Both the position numbers and the translations under genes were made by a program. From NCBI GenBank assembly GCA_963556495.2, contig OY747702.1, positions 19,425,903 through 19,489,902 on the forward strand: a DNA stretch of 64,000 nucleotides, written 5' to 3'. Below the pieces are notes generated by a model, which was not told where the DNA came from, searched no databases, and was given only the letters and a program-made list of their open reading frames with translations. Position 1 is the first letter of the stretch, and the number at the start of each line of letters is the position of its first letter. The DNA comes from Valencia hispanica. Its lineage: Eukaryota > Chordata > Actinopteri > Cyprinodontiformes > Valenciidae. Below, piece by piece: positions 1-12,000 of the stretch.

Positions 1-290
1 GACTTTGACTAGGTCATTCTAAAACATGACTGCACTTTGATTTGAACCATTTCATCGAAGCCTTGGCTGGTGTTCCGGGTTGTTGTCCCGCTGAAAGGTG
101 AACCTTGAACCCAGTTCTCAGGTCTTTTGCACCTTTGAACAGTGTTTCTCACACGGTTGCCCTTTATTTAGCTCAAACCTTCGCCCAAACCTTCTTCCAA
201 CCTGCTCTCCAGTCCCCGGTGAAAGGAAAAGCAACCCCACAGCATGATGCTGGCACCGTCTGATGGGGATGATGTATCCAGAGTGATGTG
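1..290. mobile_element. Internal part of a Tc1-type DNA transposon relic, cut by the window edge
   Basis: Contains the phrases gactttgactaggtcattc and cagcatgatgctgg..accgt, which recur in diverged form at 18240-18260, 18720-18900 and 41460-41660. Non-coding, degraded. Confidence 0.6.
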
Positions 291-1045
291 CACTGGTAGT
301 TGATAAAGTTTGATAAAGCTTATAGTTAGAGTGGCTAAGGTCATCCTGAGCTATCTCTGTAGTTATGCTGCTATAGGCTTAGACTGCTGGAGGACACACT
401 GACCAATTTTCTTCACTCTGCTACTTCCTTTTCTCCTACGACTCTCCAGTTGTATTAAAGTACATTCTGTTATTTCGACTGTTAACTTTGTTTTCTCTCA
501 GTGTTTTTCTCTCCATAGAAGATATACCTGGTCTGGTATCCTGCTTGGCTTCAATGCCCTGTTGGACGGGGGGCATCCACTGGGATGATGCTCCCAGTAA
601 CTGAACATCTACTGTGTCCTGTTATCAACTTTTTACTTTCTGTAACATAGAAAGTTCTCATATCAGATCTTCTGTTCCTTCTGTCTCTGCTCTGTCTTCT
701 CAAACCCCCAGACGGTCGTGGCAGATGGCCGCTCCTACTGAGCCTGGTTCTGTTGGAGGTTTCTTCCTGTTAAAGGGGAGTTTTTCCTCTCCACCGTCGC
801 TACATGCTTGCTCAGTATGAGGGATTGCTGAAGGATTGCTGTGGTTGGAAAGTCTGCATCAACGGGGCCTAACCTCACGCCAATGACTGACGCAATCTGC
901 TGGGATTCCTTAAATAGGAAACTTTTTAACTGATTGGAATGTTTGTATAAATGTATTGAAATGACTTCTTGTTAAGAGCCTTGAGATGACATCTGTTGTG
1001 AATTGGCGCAATATAAATAAACTGAATTGAATTGAAATTGAAAAT
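291..1045 (+). repeat. Interspersed retroelement with GAATTGAATTG-type tail
   Basis: Positions 529-1040 match 36548-37068 in inverted orientation with high identity over about 510 bp, including the ggtttcttcctgttaaa motif and the tail gaattggcgcaatataaata. This is a common teleost LINE/SINE-type 3' region. The part before 529 belongs to the same family but is absent from the other copy. The short frame at 614-820 is incidental. Confidence 0.75.
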
Positions 1046-1400
1046 TGTTTTCTGCTCCAAATAGGTTTTCACAATCAAAGTTCAGTTGGGTCTCATATTA
1101 CTAATACAATTTCCGGCCACACTTTCATTTATGAAAAGATTTGAAAAATATACCTTTTTCCTTCTACTTTAAACTTATACTCTACTTTTTGTAGGTCTGT
1201 CATGTAAAATCTTAATAAAATCCATTGAAGTTTGCAACTATATTGTGACAAAAGGTTAAACAAAAGTTCAAGAAATATTATCCTAACAATTCATTGTGAT
1301 GACAGATGTTATTAATAGTGAATATTAGTGATAAAAAAAACTGTCCGTTTGTCCGCTATTAACATGCATGTATTATTTGCAGGCCTAATAAAGGAGAGAA
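1046..1400. other. AT-rich spacer with nothing recognised
   Basis: No open frame, clear repeat or regulatory motif seen. Confidence 0.4.
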
Positions 1401-1984
1401 AGTAAACAAACACGATTGTGCAACTCAAGTATGACTGCTGCAGCCTTGCTGCCAAGTGTGGACAGTGACATTAAGTGGATTTACTGCCTAATCGCACCTG
1501 TTCTCGCGAGATCTAATTACTTTTTCTCCCCAAATAACAGGGTGGTGACTGGTGAGCCCTCACTTTTGGATAATAAGTTACGGCTCGACTGCAGCATGGA
1601 GTTATTGTTCACTTTGCAGATCTGACAGTGTAACCAATCAAGGTTCAAAGTCCTCCCACTGCTCTCTCTATCGGTTACATTTGAGGTTAATTTTAGTAGC
1701 GTGCAAACAGCCTGACCCGAGGCGCCGCTCTTGAAAATGGTTTCTTTGTAAGGAAAAAAAAAAGACAGAAAAAAAAAGTTGTGCAATGCTTCATTCGCGG
1801 ACCAGATCGGCGGGACGTCCCTTTTCCCTTCTGCAACGTCGTCGGCTGATCTGAATTTCCCATCCACCGAGACGCATGAGTGGAGTCTCACTGAGTAGGC
1901 GTTATCTCACCGGGGAGGGTGAAAGAAAAGTGGTTAGTTTGCTCTGGGCGCACTCTGCTTTAACTCCAAGGACGAGAACCGAAG
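1401..1984 (+). promoter_or_regulatory. Presumed ar promoter-proximal region and 5' UTR
   Basis: Sequence between upstream repeats and the ar ATG. GC content rises towards the gene, and two short upstream ORFs lie in it (1786-1854 and 1876-1995). I cannot place the transcription start or a TATA box with confidence. Poly-A runs near 1750-1778 interrupt the region. Confidence 0.45.
1786..1854 (+). promoter_or_regulatory. Upstream ORF of 22 codons before ar
   Basis: ATG at 1786 opens 22 codons and stops at TGA 1852-1854, ahead of the second uORF. It matters only if the transcript starts upstream of it. Confidence 0.3.
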
Positions 1985-1995
1985 ATGGCCTTTAA
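1876..1995 (+). promoter_or_regulatory. Upstream ORF overlapping the ar start codon
   Basis: ATG at 1876 opens 39 codons and stops with TAA at 1993-1995, in a different frame from ar and 11 bases past the ar ATG at 1985. Its start context is weak (C at -3, A at +4), so most scanning ribosomes would be expected to pass it. If transcribed, it could damp receptor translation. Whether the mRNA begins upstream of 1876 is unknown. Confidence 0.5.
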
Positions 1996-2862
1996 CTCCA
2001 GGTTGCCCGACCGAGACGAAACGGCCAACTCTCTGATGATGACCAACAGGGATCGCTTGGAGACTATCGATGCGTACGCGTGTCCGACTCTTGAGCTCAG
2101 CAGAGCCGTGTCGGTGTCTCTGGGGTTGGACTCGCTGTCGTCTTCGCTCAGCGGTCTGAACCAGTGCCCCGGCAGCGTCTTCGCAGAGTGCGACCCCGCC
2201 GTTACCGCCGGCGGAAACAGTTCCTGCAGAGCGGAGTTGGGCACGCCTGGAAGTGCGAGGAGCTCGGAAGGAAGCAGGCTCGTCCGGGCTGACAGCAGCC
2301 TCGGAGCGGATGAGTTTGGCGAGGTGTGCCACGGCTTGCGGCAGGTGAGCTGCGTGGATCAGTTCAGGTCCGGGCACATGGAGAGTGCGCAATCTGTGAC
2401 GCGCGGCTCGGTGATCTCCAGATTTGTTTGCAAGGACTCAAGCATGTTTATGAACTCGATAGCGGAGGTTCCCACGACCCTTCAGGTGACTGAGGTAGGA
2501 CCTTTGAAACCATACTCTGCCTACTCGCCCGAGGCGAACCTGTACAGAGAGACCCAAGGTGTGTGGTGCGCAACAGAGCGCGCATATGGCGAGCGATCCG
2601 AGCCGCATAGAGGCACATACGACGGACACAGCTTCTTGTGTAAATACTGCGGACAAACCTCTTTTGGACCCAGGCAACAGTGCAACTGCGTGTGGTATAG
2701 GAGAGGTGACCGGGGCGGTAAAGATGGTGTGCCAGTTTCTACGGTTCAGGCTTACGGCCAAGTGGAAAGTTACCCAGACGCGATTCCTCAAGGGCAAAGC
2801 ACTTTTTCCACTATCAAGACTGAACCTTCCGTTTGGGTGCACTGCACAGATCGTGGCTTCAG
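1985..2862 (+). CDS. ar: ar exon 1: start codon and N-terminal transactivation domain
   Basis: Encodes residues 1-292 plus two bases of codon 293. The ATG at 1985 has a strong context (A at -3, G at +4) and opens the only long frame running into the DNA-binding domain. Donor is AG|gtaaat. The domain is about 290 residues against roughly 550 in human AR. It is Ser-rich early on, has no polyGln tract, and lacks the FxxLF motif used for N/C interaction in mammals. An IKTE sequence at 277-280 fits the sumoylation consensus and sits where human AR has VKSE. A Cys cluster (C219, C222, C233, C235) lies about 75 residues before the zinc fingers. GC content is clearly higher than in the surrounding introns. 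Confidence 0.92.
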
Positions 2863-5480
2863 GTAAATGACTGATTCTGAGTTCCTTCTTTATTTGTTTT
2901 AAACCAAGAGGACCATCCTTTTCAGAGCCGCCCCAAGGCATAAGCAAAGTCAGCAACTGCACAGGTCACCAGGAGGACCCCAAGAGTGCTTAACCTCTCA
3001 TAGAAAATATATGGTGTTTTCTCTTTGACATGGCTTTTCCAAGTTCTCTGTCATAAAGACCGCTGTATTAAATCTGTATTCCAACTAGAAAAGTCAGTGA
3101 GTTGCTCAGCAGCACTAAACTTTAGATCCAATATGGCTGCCAAACATAGTGTTTAGTTATTCCATTTTTATCAGCTTGTGCTGTCCTGGTAGTTAACAGC
3201 ACACACAATCAGCTGTATGAGGCTGACTACTGTGTTATGCGTTATCCAATCTCCTACCTCTGAGAAAAAACAAAACAACAGGTCTTAAAACTTCTCATTT
3301 GTAGTTGTGTACTGTGTGTGTAAGAAAAAAAACCCAACAACTCTTAAAATAATTTAAAAGCGGTTGATTTTTAACCACCAACACATTGAAAAACTATGAC
3401 TGTTGTCGCTTTCGAATGAACAAATAAAGGAGCTCCACAATTCTTCAGTTTTTAATATATAATAAGGTATTCAAATATTCACAATTTAACATCGCAACTG
3501 TACTTATATCATATCCGTTTCTCCTTATGTTTGTGCTTGAGTCACATTTTATGCCCAATGTAATCGCAAACCAATCAATAATTAAATGAAAAAGGTTTTT
3601 TTCCCCTTCCCGACTCTGCTGAGTCTACGCTGAAACACTTTACTCCAGGCACGAATGCCAAACCTAAGCTCATCTCCACAATTTTATTTACTGCTTTTAA
3701 TTGAAATGTGAACTGGGAATTGGAATCTGAATGAAATTCCGCTCAGGTCTTCCATACGATCTTGGGACGGGTCTGGGTCCTGCCACTTTTAATCTTCACG
3801 GGCTATCTGTCAATCTCTTCTGCGGCGTGGAAAACAAAAGAGCAACGTGTTAAGGGATCATGCTTCATTACAACAGCCTTACTGACAGGCATTTAACTTT
3901 TAATGCGCTGTGGTGAAACTCACTAATATCAGATTTTTAACTGAATTTCCCTTTCTTTCAAAGACCACATGGCTTCAATAGATTGGGTTGACAAAAAAAA
4001 AAAAAAAACGTGACTGTGCCTTGTTTTTGGCCATGACTCGCATTGTTACTTTGTGGAATCATGGCCCGTCCCACTGCATCAGCTGCATGTCTACATGAAA
4101 CAGTTTGAGCTCTAACAGCCTGCCCCGCTGCCGCTCTTCTCCTCTTGGCCTTGGCCGAGCTGCGTTTCAGCATACAGCCGGAGTGAAGCAAAGTTCACCC
4201 AGTCCCCGAACATTTCCAGAAACGTCCTTTTATTTGTGCCGCCGCTAAAGCGACTTCCAGACAGGGAGTTAATGCATCAGTGTGGCTGTAAACAAGAGAT
4301 ACAGCACCTGTTGGTTATTCTGTGCTCGGAGTGGAAGAGTATAAATGTCACAGGGTACCGATTTCCAGAACTCTGGCATTCTTTAATCACAGGCTTTTAT
4401 TTGTATCAGTTGAATTCACTTCTTGTGTCATCAGCTCTGTGATAGTTGTAATTGGATTGGATTCAAAGGGTTAGTGCTCTAATTCTCCACATAGAAAAGC
4501 TCCCTTTGACCCTAATCTATTAATATATCTGAATTACTCCAACCTTTGATACTTTTACATGCCTGTCTGAAAGTAATAAACCTGTTTCTGAAATGCTCTA
4601 ATAATTGTATAATAATAATATTGTATAATAATAATAATAAGTCTTTTAAACCCATGTAGGCAGGGCCCAGTATTGGGCTCTCATGGTGTAATCACTTTGT
4701 ATAAAAACACCACCATTTTAGAGTATTTATACATCTTGATCCAGCAATGTACAACATGCATTGGTAGGTTTTGTTATGCCCACCACACAGGGTGCCCTTG
4801 TGTGAGGGGTGGCATGAATACCCCCACCCTAGTGGTGTGCCCAGTGTAAGCACTGTAGTGACTGTACACTTTAACTGGTTAATAAAATGGGCTTCTTACT
4901 CAGGATTCCTATTTAGCGCCACGTTAAATCTGTACCGCGAGACCTTTTAATCAGCTGTTGCTCAAAATCACAAAATAGCCTATTTGAAGTGAATAATTCA
5001 ATGTTGAACAGAGGTTTTGTAACCCAGTTTGAGATTCATGAAACCTTTGTCCGACTTGGGAATTCAGCAAAAAAAATCTGATATCATTCTTGTGAAACCG
5101 ACAATTGTTTCAACTGCTAAAGATCCTTTTGGAGCATCGTGACTATATAGCTGGTTCATTAACTAGTTGTTCTCCTTTAGTGTTCATGCCATGATTGTCT
5201 GATTTTTGCAGCCAGAAATCTTTTTAAGCAAAAAAAAAAATGTAGGCGCTTTCTTTCGAGTCGCTGGCCGGCAGTGTGCAGCAATGTGCGGAGGCTGGCA
5301 GCGCTATGTTAATGTGCGCTCCATACAGCTGGAGACAACCATCCTGCACCATCTTGCACCATCTCCGGCCTGTTGTTTAAAGGCCTTTAACCACGGCAAC
5401 ACCGTGACAAAAAGCTTTAGCAATTTTAGAAAGCGCAACATTTTAAAACCATGGCTTACCTTCATAACCGTCCATCTGTG

Positions 5481-5514
<34 letters not shown>

Positions 5515-7390
5515 CACCTCCAGGCACGAGGATTTTTTCCCAGGCGTGTTCCTGTCAGACAGGAGAGTGTGTCAGGTGTGCGGCGACGATGCCTCGGGTT
5601 GTCACTACGGAGCGGTCACCTGCGGCAGCTGCAAAGTGTTCTTCAAGAGGGCCGCTGCAGGTGGGAGTGAGGCACACATACACGATACACACACACACAC
5701 ACTCACTCACTCGAGCACCCCCGAGTGCACATAAAAATGACAGTATGCATCCCCTGATTTAATTTCTTACACCCACTTACTCTCTAATGCCGACAGGGCG
5801 AAGTGACCTGACATTATAAGGCCGAGCAGTTTGTTATCAGTAAACACCCACGTGGCGTTGCTATGAGTAGAGGCTGGTGAAATGTAGATTTTGTTGTGTG
5901 CCTCCAGGAAAGCAGAACCACCTGTGCGCCAGCCGGAACGACTGCACCATCGACAAGCTGAGGAGGAAAAACTGCGCCTCGTGTCGGCTAAAGAGGTGCT
6001 TCATGTCTGGAATGAGCTTGAAAGGTACAAAACTAGAAGCACGAAAAGCTAAAAGAGAGAATTGTGCCAATGTATTCATACCCATACTCAACAACAACAG
6101 CAACCTTTACTATAGTATATCAGAACTTCATGTTATAGACCGGTGGAGGGCGTTTCACAACAGTGGAGCGGAAGGTGAACTCAAGTCTTCCACAGGCTTT
6201 AACAGGTTTTCTTCCAGGACTTTCTATTTCATCCATTTTCTCCTCAGCTCTGACCAGCTGTTCTGTCCCTGCAATTGAAAAGAATCCCTAAATCATGATG
6301 GTTCTACCACCATGTTCCACAGAATAGAGAGTTTTTTTGACATACCGCAAACACAAATCTTATGGCTTTGTTCTTGTCACTCTTCCTAAGTTGTGGATCT
6401 CATTAGCTCATCCGTAGTTATTGCAGGCCTTTAGCTACATCTCTAATTCATTTTCTGTAAAGTTTGCTGTCCATGCTCTATCTATTTTTAGGTTTTGGTT
6501 TAAACTGTTGGTTCTCTTAACAGACCTCTAAGGCATTCAGAGATGGACTTATGCTAAGATTACATTACGCACAGATATTTACTAATTAGGTGAAGGCAAT
6601 TTAATGCAATTGATTTTATTATGGCCTGTCAGAGTAAAGGGGGCTGAAAACATATGCATGCCATAATTTTAGATTTTTCTTTGTAAAAAACGTGGAGAAA
6701 CATGCACTACTTTGTGATGGTCTACTGCATAAAATCCCAATAAAACACATTAAGTGGCAAAAATCCAAGATCAAAGGGTATGAACACTTTTGCAAGGTGC
6801 TGTATTTGGTGTGCATGTGAATGAAGAATGGGTCAGTGTGGTCAAATGCCTAACATTCAACAGATAGGAACTGTCCCTGCTAAAATTAAGTGTAGCAAAT
6901 TTAATTCAGCAGAGGTCAGAAAGAGCTTTTCTTTTCTGTCTTATTTCCGCTGGCCGGCAAAAAAAAGAAAAAGAAATAGAAAAAAAAACGTTCTGACGTG
7001 TCAATGATAGGAAACATCACATGAAGCTTGTAATCACTTTTACCCTCATTTGTAGTAACCACGTGCTGCTGTTTGCTACTGTGTCATTATTTGGCAAAAG
7101 AAAGGGATCACTTGTAAGTGGAGGTTTCCTGTTTTAGACTTTTGTCTTCCACCTGTCTATGTTGCTGGCGTGTGATTATAGGCCGTAGGCTGAAGGGAGC
7201 CGGACAAACGAGAGGCGGAGAGGACGAGCAGCAGCAGCCTGGAGCCTGGGGGCATGGAGAAATGGAAGGGAAGCACAACGTTGTCTTGGAGCCTGGAAAT
7301 GCTGCTGCCAGGGCTCAAGGTGGGGAGGATTAGTGGCTCACAAGCTCAAATATCAAAGAGACTTACAGAGAGTGGGACCGTTTTATAGGG

Positions 7391-7433
<43 letters not shown>

Positions 7434-7447
7434 GGTCCCACTCTTTG

Positions 7448-7537
<90 letters not shown>

Positions 7538-7562
7538 CAAAGAGTGGGACCGTTTTATAGGG

Positions 7563-7655
<93 letters not shown>

Positions 7656-8976
7656 ATACAAAAAATCTTGCTTGCTATATATATATATTTAAACCCAATA
7701 CTTTCTGTATTTGACTGATTTTTTTAAACAGTGACGGAAAAATCTGAAGGCCGTCTTGTCATTTTGACAGATTATTATTCACACCTCTGACCAATCAAAA
7801 ACTAGTATTTATACTAAACATTTGTATAAATACCTCGGAGTTCACCTTGACAACAGACTGGACTGGAGACTGAACAGTGAAGCCGTCTACAAGAAGGGAC
7901 AGAGCAGACTGTACTTCTTGAGGAAGCTTAGGTCCTTCAAGTTTTGCAGCAAGATGCTGGAGATCTTCTACAAGTCTGTTGTGGAGAGTTTAATCTCTTC
8001 AGCCGTCATCTGTTTGGGTAGCAGCATCAGAACCAGGGACTTAAAGAGGCCTAACAACCTGATAAAGAAGGCTGGTTCTGTTCTTGGGACAACTGTGGAA
8101 CATCTGGAGATGATGATGCAAAGAAGGATTCTTCACAAAATCAAAAAAATTATGGACAACCCTGAGCATCCTCTTCAAGAGACAGTCATACAACAACAGA
8201 GCATCTTCAGTCGGAGGCTTTTTCAGTTTCACTGCAATACAGACCGCTACAGGAAATCCATCCTGCCTACAGCCATCATCATCTACAACAACTCCTTAAA
8301 GAATTAATTATATGAGCTATACCAACACTTAATTTCCCTCTGGGATCAATAAAGTATTTTTGAATTTTTTTTTTGTATTGAAACAGAATCCGATGAAAGC
8401 ATCTGAGCATCATCTCAGACCTGGACACCGTACCCAATGTATCTCCTCACCTGCAACCTGACAGCGCGTTGAAGAGTTTTGTATGCATAGAGCACATCTA
8501 TGACTGCACGGGACACAGACTGGCGGTGACAGACCGCTTCAGCATAACTACTGATGCAAAAAGAGCGCATGCAGTAGGAAGCGATCAGAAAAGCCCTTGT
8601 TCAGAGTGTCTTGCTGAATTGTGATCAGTTCAATTGGAGAAATGTTCCCCGTTTTAAAACTATGGTTGAAGTGGCGCTTCAGCCTCCATTACGCACAGGC
8701 GGAGCGCAGTTCAGCTCCTTGCGGAACGTTCAGGCCACAGCAGGTGAAATGGTGAAACACATTAGCCTGTTCATCCGCTCAGTGTGTGATGGCGCGATGT
8801 GGATTCTCTGATTAGTTTGTTGGGATTGAATATTAACTAAATTGAATCAAAATAAACTACTGAGTATGTTATCATTAAAAAAATTGATGGGTTAGAATTG
8901 ATTATGACTGGATTTTCTTGACCCCGTCAATCAAAATGACAGACAACAAAAAATTGTAGCGTGACTTATTATTATA

Positions 8977-9035
<59 letters not shown>

Positions 9036-12000
9036 GTGTGTGTGTGTATGTATGTACTACTACTACTTTTTATGTGTCAACTCCTGTAGGACCTCAGCTT
9101 TTAGGGATCCCTCCAACAATGCGCTCCTGCCTCTCTCTACTCACCATCCTGCAGTCCATCGAACCCGTCGTGGTCAACGCCGGACACGACCCTGCCCAGC
9201 CAGACAGCCCCGCCTCGTTGCTCACCAGCCTCAATGAGCTCGGGGAAAGACAGCTGGTGACGGTGGTGCGCTGGGCCAAGGCCATACCAGGTAAGCCGGT
9301 ATGAACCGAGGTGACGAGGGCAGATGTTTTCATAAAAAATGCTCTGAGCCGTAAATACCTGTGGTTGTTGTCTCCGATCCAATCTGTGATAAACAAGAGC
9401 ACTACTGGGTTGGATCTGTGCACATACGTCGATGGGTGAGTGTGACCCAGCAGATTATAGTGATATGGAAATGTGTCAAGAGCTGGTATGAGAAGTATGA
9501 AGTATCTTTTTGCTTTGTACGTGACCTCAAGGGGGTTGGTTCAAATGTTTAATAAAAGATTATAAGCTGTTAATATCTCACCTACATAGAAACTCTCTTG
9601 AAAAACTTTATTAGTATGAATCTGGATTGGATGGTCCATCTTAAAATATTTCCAATCTCAAAAAACATCACAGCGGTATATGCTGCTATTTTATGACATT
9701 TTATGACATATGAGTCTTTTAAGTAGCTTTTCACATTTGCATTGTTCAATTATTTATGCAACAGACGAGGATAATTTACACAGGAAATCAAGGTGGGAGC
9801 CGGTGCATCACCAGCAATACTCCTAAGTGAAACATGAACTGAGAATGGAACATGCAAAGCATTTTCCATTTGAGTAATGTAAAAACCGCTAAAATAGTAT
9901 TTCCTTACATTACTGGTCGCTAACCTTTGGTTTTAGGCTTCAGAGAAATAATCACACTCTCAAATGTTTTAAGTTGAAAAACAATTCCCCCCTAATAACA
10001 TTTGTCTCCCTGATATCATCTTTCCATTCATTCATTTCCAAAGTAAAGTACCTTCCTGCAGAATCCACCATACAAGCCTCCTGCTGCATGACAACTCTGC
10101 CTCTATAGTAAGCGCTGCGCCGGTCGCATGACCGCAACACATTGTGGCAAATAGAAATGCAACAGGCTGCATAAAACCTACACAAGTGTCCTTTCAGCTT
10201 ATTATCATCACCCAATTCCCCTGCCTCCACCTATCCATAACATTTTGCCCTACACCATCCATGGTCCAAAAAAAGTTGGGTGCTGCTTACTTACAGCACT
10301 ACAGTATTTTTAGAATTCCTACATATATATTCGACATACTCTGAGACGAAATGCTACATATGTTCTGTTCTGAGGACATGTTTCACACAGGAAAATTATT
10401 GGTGGCGCACTGCCTCCTCCCTCCATATAGATGATCGTCAGCTTCTGTGTAAATGTCCATCCAATGCAAACATAGTGATGTTTCAAAGGATCATAAAACA
10501 AGATTTTCTCAAACCACTATAACTTTTTGAGACTGGAGTTGTTAGAAGTCCTCTTTGTTCTCGGACTCCCTCAGACTTCAGCCTCTGGGACCAACTAATC
10601 TGCATTTAAACTAAATGAAGAAACCATGAGAGTTGTCTTCTGTAGGTAAAATATCAACTGCTTGTGACTTATTAACATAACCTCACTTTAAGAAAAACAC
10701 TGGAGCAGTCTGGTGGAGAGCAACTAGCCTGTTCAATCATCAACCACTAGAGGGAGACATGTTCTTGTTTAAGGAGATGGTAGAGAACTGAAAATGGGCA
10801 GCACTGCCTCTTCTTTAATTTTTGATGTTATTAGGCTCCATATTTAATTAATTGAGCCTAGCAAGATACAATTAATAATATTATTATTCCAGCTTTCCAC
10901 TTAATCTTGAGCAGAACGTTTTGTAAAATGTGTAAAATTAACAGGTTTCCGTGACCTCCATGTAGACGACCAGATGTCAGTAATTCAGTTGTCATGGATG
11001 GGGGTGATGGTGTTCGCTTTGGGTTGGAGGTCCTACACGCTCACCAACTGCTCCATGCTCTACTTCGCCCCCGATCTGGTCTTCAATGAGTAAGTCAGAC
11101 AAAAAAGTTTTTGTTGTTGTTTTTACATCCCAGACATCTAACATTAAGAAGTTTTTTAGCTGCAAGTTGACTAGTTGACTGAAGTTTTCCAAGTCTGTCG
11201 CCTTGTCTTTAGCAAATGGGTACAACTGTTTGTTTGGGGCGTAATCAGCTGTAATAATCGCAGTGGCGTGGGGTTTGTCGGAATATCGAGAGATTTTCAC
11301 CTGTCACCATCACTGGGAAGGGTAACCACGGTGGAATACGTGCTTCAGAGGAAGACTGACTAATCAAACAATAAAACGTGTGTTTTTCAAGGCGAGACGG
11401 TAAACAAGCGCGTTCTGATCTTACCACTTCCTTTGCGTCTGATACATGTGGCCGCAGAGGGATCACCTCTGATGATTTATTCCATTTTATCTTTTTTACA
11501 GAAGCCGTCATCTTATCGAGATGTTTGCTTTCGTTCACCTTGATACTCGCCGCAACCTTCCAGCCTCCACCCAAAATCTGTCTTTAACTTTCGTCTTTTG
11601 TCTTTGCTTTGAACTTCCAAAAAAACCTACTGCCACTTTTGTCACAAATCGCAATGCGTGATAGGCATGTACACAGCATCTTGCAAATGTATTCATATTC
11701 ACAGAGTGGTAGAAAGAAAGGCATTGTTCAAACAAATCTTTAAGAAGTCTTGTTTGCAATTTGTCACAAGTGGTGTAAGGAGAGAACAAACATGCTCTTG
11801 ATAGAGGTGGCCAGGATTGAACTTTCTGGGCTTTCTGGGCCGATGTTTTTTAAAAAGTTACTTCTGCCCATCATCATGAACATACCACTGCCACTGTAAG
11901 ACAGGGTGATGGCAATGTCATGCTGGGGAGGCTTCTGATGACTCTGGAAGAGTTGAGAGACAATCTGTTGACAACCATTACTGTCATGCAGTCCATAAAT

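Noticed and set aside
1934..2392. Minus-strand open frames of 152 and 94 codons opposite ar exon 1
   Set aside because: They are antisense shadows of a GC-rich coding exon, with no recognisable protein and no splice support.
2438..2962. Minus-strand 174-codon frame opposite the end of ar exon 1
   Set aside because: It crosses the exon 1 donor, has arbitrary composition, and the plus strand is clearly coding here.
5206..5670. 154-codon plus-strand frame over exon 2 in the wrong frame
   Set aside because: It reads through intron 1 and the TG repeat; the zinc-finger frame is the real one.
7333..7560. Frame rich in alternating Tyr-Ile
   Set aside because: It is a translation of the TA repeat.
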